Part shown: positions 59,816 through 64,000 of the stretch, piece by piece
How the letters are laid out: each line of letters begins with the position of its first letter
How positions within the stretch are numbered: the first letter of the stretch is position 1
DNA from: an uncultured Dehalococcoidia bacterium
GTDB taxonomy: Bacteria > Chloroflexota > Dehalococcoidia > Lucifugimonadales > Lucifugimonadaceae
Assembly (NCBI GenBank): GCA_951812795.1
Contig: OX638325.1
Location: 1,884,277 to 1,948,276, forward strand
DNA length: 64,000 bases
Reading direction: 5' to 3'
The notes under the pieces: model-generated
The model's input: only the letters and a program-made list of their open reading frames with translations
Told to the model about the DNA's origin: nothing
The model's database searches: none
Position numbers and translations under genes: made by a program

Positions 59816-62800
59816 ATGTATTTTGACCCCCGACTATTCGCGTTAACGCAAGGCGTAAGACTCCGCATCGCCTTTGCGGCAGTTTTCGGACTGATCGCCG
59901 TCGGTGCCGGAGTCTCACGCCTCGCCGTCTCAGGTGTCATCATCTACCGCGTCCTTACTGGGCAGGCCAGCTTCTCAGCCTTGGCGATGCCGCTGCTGAC
60001 TATCGCCGCGCTGATCGTGGTGCGCAGCCTCTTCCAATATTGGCAGAACTCCGTAAGTCACCACACGGCAAACGTCGTCAAGATTAAGTTACGGGAAGAG
60101 GCATATGAACATGCGCTGAAACTTGGCCCGGGTTTCGCGGATCGGAACCGCACCGGCGATTTAGTGCTGACGTTGGTCGAGGGAATCGAACGACTGGAGG
60201 TCTTCTTCGGCCAATATCTGTCGCAGATTATCGTCTCCGCTATCGCTCCCATCGCCATCTTCGCGTACATGGTCACACTCGACCTCTACATTGCGCTCAT
60301 ATTCCTCGGCTTTGCATTGGCCACTCTCGCCGTGCCCGCTGCATTCCACCGCTGGAATCGCGACAACAGCTATCGAAGACGCAGGTCTTACGGCGCATTG
60401 GGTTCGGACTTTCTTGACAGCGTGCAGGGGTTAGCGACCCTCAAATCGTTCGGACAGAGTAAGCAGCGTGGCAAAGAGTTAGAACAACGGATTCAGAACC
60501 TCTACCGCAGCACCATGGGTGTCGTCGCCGCAAATCAAGCGACGAGTGGGACGTCCATCTTATTCATGACAACGGGCGCCGCCGTCGCGCTCGCCGTCGG
60601 CGCGGTTCGCGTCAGCAACGGAGACATGGATCTACGGCCGTTGCTGATCGTGTTGATGCTCGGTGTCGAGGTGTTCCGACCGATGCGCGAACTAGTGAAC
60701 CTCTACCACCAAGGAATGGCGACGCTATATGCGGCGCAGAGCGTATTTGGAATTCTCGACGAACCCGTCACGATTCTTGAACCCGAAACCGCGCCGGAAA
60801 CATTAGTCACCGAGATAGAGCCCGACATCACATTCGAAGACGTCACTTTCGGGTATGACGGCGGTTACCGATCCGCGCTGCAAGACGTTTCGTTCCAACT
60901 GCGAAAAGGTGAGACGCTCGGCGTCGTCGGTGCTAGCGGCGCGGGCAAATCGACGCTCGTGTGGTTGATGTATCGATTCCACGATCCACAAACGGGCACG
61001 ATAAAGATCGGCGGCCACGATCTGCGCAGTCTACCCCTCGACACCATCCGAGACAACATTGCGGTAGTCACTCAAGACACCTACCTGTTCCACGGTACGG
61101 TCGCCGACAACCTGCGTTTCGGAAAACCGGACGCTACTCCGCAGGAGTTAGAGGACGCCGCCCGTGCCGCGAACGCCCACGAGTTCATCTCCCGCTTGCC
61201 ACACGCATACGAGACGGTCGTAGGCGAACGGGCCGTACGCCTCTCAGGTGGCCAGCGCCAACGCTTGGCAATTGCTCGAGCGCTACTCAAAGATGCACCA
61301 ATCCTTTTGCTCGACGAAGCGCTCTCCAGCGTCGATGCCGAGAATGAGGCAGTCATCCAAGACGCCCTCGACAGATTGATGGAAAACCGCACCACTCTCG
61401 TCATCGCGCACCGCCTCTCAAGCGTCATCAACGCCGATCGCATCCTCGTGCTTGACGAAGGTCAGGTGGCAGAAATCGGAACCCACGCCGAACTGATCGC
61501 CGCCGGCGGGACCTACGCCGGCCTCATGCGCCAGCAAACGCAAACAGACCAAGGAAAAATCCTCCCCCTTGACGCCCTAGGGGCGCAACGCGATACCTTT
61601 CCCCTTGATGCCCAAGGGGGAATTGAAGGGGGTTTAGATGCGCCCAGCGCACCACCAGCGCATCCACCTCCCGAACTCCCCAACCTGAATACCGGCCACC
61701 ACCACGCACCAACCTCACCCCCTCCCACGGACGAAGAGGAGATAAACATCCGCTCTTGGTCCGTCTGGATGCGACTGTTGGGCCTGGTCCGGCCAGTCAA
61801 ATGGCAGTTCCTTATCACCGTTGCTCTCGGGATGCTCAACCACGGCTCTGTAATCATCCTCGGCGCACTCACCGCGCTTCTCGTCGGAGCCGTTTTCCGA
61901 GATGAACCCTTGAACACATTGGTCATCCTCGTCTGCACACTAGCTCCGCTGTCAGCCCTGCTCTTCTACCTCGAGTCATGGCAGGCGCATGACATGGCCT
62001 TCAGACTGCTGGCACGAATGCGGATCGACCTCTATGAGAAGCTCGAACCGCTCGCACCCGCATACATGGTCCGCCGCCGCTCGGGCGACTTTGTCAGCGT
62101 CGTCGGAGGTGACGTCGAGACGGTCGAGTTCTTCTTCGGCCACGCCGTCTCGCCCATGATCGTCGCCATACTCATTCCCGGCGGCCTACTTATCGCCCTC
62201 TCCGTCATCGCCTGGCCCATTGCCGCCGTGCTTGCACCTTTCCTCGTCGCGGTAGCCGTCAGTCCATTCTTCGCCAACTCCCGCATCGAACGACTCGGAG
62301 ACGAGATCCGCGGCCGAATGGGCGACATCCACGCTTACATGGTTGACAGCATCCAAGGAATGCGCGAAATCACCGCTTTCGGACGCGGGGCCGATCGCAC
62401 CAATGAGCTGACCCAAAAAGGCTGGGACTACGCCGGACATCTCGTCAGATTCCAAAAATCGCAAGCCTTCCAAATCGGGTTCATCGAGGCCATGATGGGC
62501 CTCGGCGGACTCGCCGTATTGGCGATGGGAGTCTGGTTGGTGCTCGAAGGACAGATCGAGCGAACGCACCTACCCCTCGTCAGCGTGCTCGCACTCGCCT
62601 CTTTCAGCCCAATCACCGAACTCGCCCGCACCATGAAGCAGATGATGGAAACCCTCGCCGCGTCTCGCCGCATTCTGGCCATCCACGACGAAACCGTCCC
62701 CGTCCAAGATGGTCCCGGCATTCCTGAAGACGTCCCCGTCACGAAACCCTTTTACCCCTCCCCCTCCCAGGGGGAAATTGAGAGGGACGCTCCCGTCATT

Positions 62801-63586
62801 CCCGCGTCCGCGGGAACCCAGCAACAATCAAACCAAGCCAACAGAATCAACGATGTCCGTCCTTCCGTCGAGTTCGAGCAGGTGGAATTCGCCTACGCCC
62901 GTGGCGACCCCCAAGCTCTCGCCAACGTCTCCTTAGATATCGCGTCTGGCGGCACCGTGGCCATCGTCGGGCGATCTGGTGCCGGCAAAACCACGATCGC
63001 ATACCTCATGATGCGCTTTTGGGACCCTGATCGCGGCGAAATCGAACTGTCGGGCAACCAATTAAACCAGTTCAAACTTGACGACCTCCGCGGCCGCATG
63101 GCGCTAGTCGCACAAGACACCTACCTCTTCAACAACACCATCCGCGAGAACATTCGACTCGGCCGCCAAAACGCCACCGATCAGGATGTTGAGGAGGCCG
63201 CCAAACAGGCCAACGCCGCCGAATTCATCGATTCCTTCCCGGACGGCTACGACACCGAGGTCGGAGAACGAGGCATGCAGCTCTCTGGCGGTCAGCGGCA
63301 GAGGATCGCCATCGCCCGCGCCATCCTCAAGAACGCACCACTCCTCATTCTCGACGAGGCCACATCCCACCTCGACGCCATCAGCGAGACCGCCGTCCGA
63401 GATGCCCTCGATCGCCTGATGGAAGGCAGAACCACCGTCGTCATCGCGCACCGCCTGTCCACAATACGCAACGCAGAAAACATTCTCGTCCTCGACGAAG
63501 GCAAAGTCGTCGAGCAAGGAACCCACGACCAACTCCTGTCCCACCGCGGCCTCTACGCCCAACTGGTCAACACCCAGATGGCGTAG
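59816..63586 (+). CDS. Fused double ABC exporter (TMD-NBD-TMD-NBD)
   Basis: 1,256 residues; both halves of a heterodimeric type IV ABC exporter (CydDC/lipid-A-exporter-like) in one chain. Half 1: TMD ~15-310, Walker A GASGAGKSTLVW (~372), signature LSGGQRQRLAIARALL (~476), Walker B ILLLDEALSSVDAE. Half 2: TMD ~645-950, Walker A GRSGAGKTTIAY (~1052), signature LSGGQRQRIAIARAIL, Walker B LLILDEATSHLDA. Both catalytic Glu are present. Two linkers are built from in-frame palindromic repeats: residues ~580-615 (FPLDAQGGIEGG) and ~976-1006 (PSPSQGEIERDAPVIPASAG). Substrate unknown. Confidence 0.93.
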   Translation: MYFDPRLFALTQGVRLRIAFAAVFGLIAVGAGVSRLAVSGVIIYRVLTGQASFSALAMPLLTIAALIVVRSLFQYWQNSVSHHTANVVKIKLREEAYEHALKLGPGFADRNRTGDLVLTLVEGIERLEVFFGQYLSQIIVSAIAPIAIFAYMVTLDLYIALIFLGFALATLAVPAAFHRWNRDNSYRRRRSYGALGSDFLDSVQGLATLKSFGQSKQRGKELEQRIQNLYRSTMGVVAANQATSGTSILFMTTGAAVALAVGAVRVSNGDMDLRPLLIVLMLGVEVFRPMRELVNLYHQGMATLYAAQSVFGILDEPVTILEPETAPETLVTEIEPDITFEDVTFGYDGGYRSALQDVSFQLRKGETLGVVGASGAGKSTLVWLMYRFHDPQTGTIKIGGHDLRSLPLDTIRDNIAVVTQDTYLFHGTVADNLRFGKPDATPQELEDAARAANAHEFISRLPHAYETVVGERAVRLSGGQRQRLAIARALLKDAPILLLDEALSSVDAENEAVIQDALDRLMENRTTLVIAHRLSSVINADRILVLDEGQVAEIGTHAELIAAGGTYAGLMRQQTQTDQGKILPLDALGAQRDTFPLDAQGGIEGGLDAPSAPPAHPPPELPNLNTGHHHAPTSPPPTDEEEINIRSWSVWMRLLGLVRPVKWQFLITVALGMLNHGSVIILGALTALLVGAVFRDEPLNTLVILVCTLAPLSALLFYLESWQAHDMAFRLLARMRIDLYEKLEPLAPAYMVRRRSGDFVSVVGGDVETVEFFFGHAVSPMIVAILIPGGLLIALSVIAWPIAAVLAPFLVAVAVSPFFANSRIERLGDEIRGRMGDIHAYMVDSIQGMREITAFGRGADRTNELTQKGWDYAGHLVRFQKSQAFQIGFIEAMMGLGGLAVLAMGVWLVLEGQIERTHLPLVSVLALASFSPITELARTMKQMMETLAASRRILAIHDETVPVQDGPGIPEDVPVTKPFYPSPSQGEIERDAPVIPASAGTQQQSNQANRINDVRPSVEFEQVEFAYARGDPQALANVSLDIASGGTVAIVGRSGAGKTTIAYLMMRFWDPDRGEIELSGNQLNQFKLDDLRGRMALVAQDTYLFNNTIRENIRLGRQNATDQDVEEAAKQANAAEFIDSFPDGYDTEVGERGMQLSGGQRQRIAIARAILKNAPLLILDEATSHLDAISETAVRDALDRLMEGRTTVVIAHRLSTIRNAENILVLDEGKVVEQGTHDQLLSHRGLYAQLVNTQMA

Positions 63587-63593
63587 AAAACCC

Positions 63594-64000
63594 CACCCTC
63601 ACCCGCAGTCCAACCCGTAGGGGCGATCCCTTGTGGTCGCCCTACCACCCAAACAACCACCACTCCCATCACCGCAGCAGAACCCTCTCCCACAACAGCT
63701 GTCCCCCTCACCCGCAGTCCAACCCGTAGGGGCGATCCCTTGTGGTTGCCCTACCACCCACACAACCACCGCTCCCATCACCGCAGCTGTCTCCCTCACC
63801 CGCAGTCCAACCCATAGGGGCGATCCCTTGTGGTCGCCCTACCACCCAAACAACCACCACTCCCATCACCGCAGCAGAACCCTCTCCCACAACAGCTGTC
63901 CCCCTCACCCGCAGTCCAACCCGTAGGGGCGATCCCTTGTGGTCGCCCTACCACCCAAACAACCACCGCTCCCGTCACCGCAGCAGAACCCTCTTCCACA
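63594..64000. repeat. Tandem repeat array of 109/88/109-bp units, continuing past the window
   Basis: Units begin at 63617, 63726, 63814 and 63923. Each starts with the palindrome GTAGGGGCGATCCCTTGTGG then TCGCCCTAC, followed by a low-complexity CA-rich segment ending CCCGCAGTCCAACCC. The second unit lacks 21 bases of that segment. The fourth is cut by the window end. No gene between the ABC stop and 64000. Confidence 0.92.

Noticed and set aside
63594..64000. Possible CRISPR or large satellite RNA array
   Set aside because: 109-bp direct repeats with internal deletion and no repeat-spacer alternation.

Overview
The window (GC-rich, coding density about 90 percent, many ATGA/GTGA start-stop overlaps) most resembles a member of the Chloroflexota, probably the SAR202/Dehalococcoidia side. 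This is inference from content. It rests on a 1,496-residue fusion of a GT39-type mannosyltransferase with a Chlor_Arch_YYY (DUF2298) domain, tandem enolase-superfamily paralogs, a long FAD/Fe-S glycolate-oxidase-type fusion, secreted proteins with Pro-Thr linkers, and several families of short palindromic intergenic repeats. No rRNA, transposase, integrase, prophage or CRISPR array is visible. One tRNA (Ala-GGC) is present.

Layout. 1-2.3 kb: OmpR-type response regulator (cut by the window edge) and its histidine kinase. 2.3-7.0 kb: two degenerate-looking secreted protein genes, flanked on one side by a complete transaldolase-like gene and on the other by a duplicated 3' fragment of the same gene. 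7-12 kb: M19 dipeptidase-like protein, AlbA_2/winged-helix regulator with a palindrome array upstream, and glnA with a clear terminator. 12-17 kb: aldo-keto reductase and two enolase-superfamily enzymes in one operon, then rlmN and a 0.5 kb island of palindromic repeats. 17-23 kb: mutS2, alpha/beta hydrolase, formyltransferase, TPR protein, argC. 23.3-31.2 kb (minus strand): the YYY-domain giant, comF, a HAD hydrolase, a methyltransferase, then a two-gene nuclease module (RusA-like resolvase plus PD-(D/E)XK-HEPN fusion). 31-33.6 kb: class IV aminotransferase, EamA transporter, MaoC dehydratase with no normal start codon. 33.6-35.1 kb: non-coding, with a large structured region and repeat arrays. 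35-41 kb: GreA-like fusion, TerC, FAD/Fe-S oxidase, NAD-kinase-like protein. 41-47.6 kb: Fic protein with palindromic operators, then a sugar-acid cluster (KDPG aldolase, HpcH aldolase, KDG kinase, SDR) and glycerol kinase. 47.6-48.1 kb: a tandem pair of structured RNAs and tRNA-Ala. 48-57 kb: two-subunit amine/amino-acid oxidase, small membrane-associated genes, homocysteine methyltransferase, phosphodiesterase, CPBP protein, Gfo/Idh/MocA oxidoreductase, and an acetyltransferase carrying an in-frame repeat insertion. 57-64 kb: MFS efflux pump with TetR, a fused double ABC exporter also carrying in-frame repeats, and a tandem repeat array running off the end.

Metabolically the window reads as an oxidative heterotroph. 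Enolase-superfamily dehydratases or racemases, the AKR/SDR dehydrogenases, KDG kinase and KDPG/HpcH aldolases would feed sugar acids into central metabolism. The flavin oxidases would handle hydroxyacids and N-methylated or amino compounds. The most novel signals are the tandem RNAs at 47592-47893, which show compensatory base changes; the RusA/REase-HEPN pair; the 33.9-34.7 kb structured region; and palindromic repeats that have entered coding sequences in frame.
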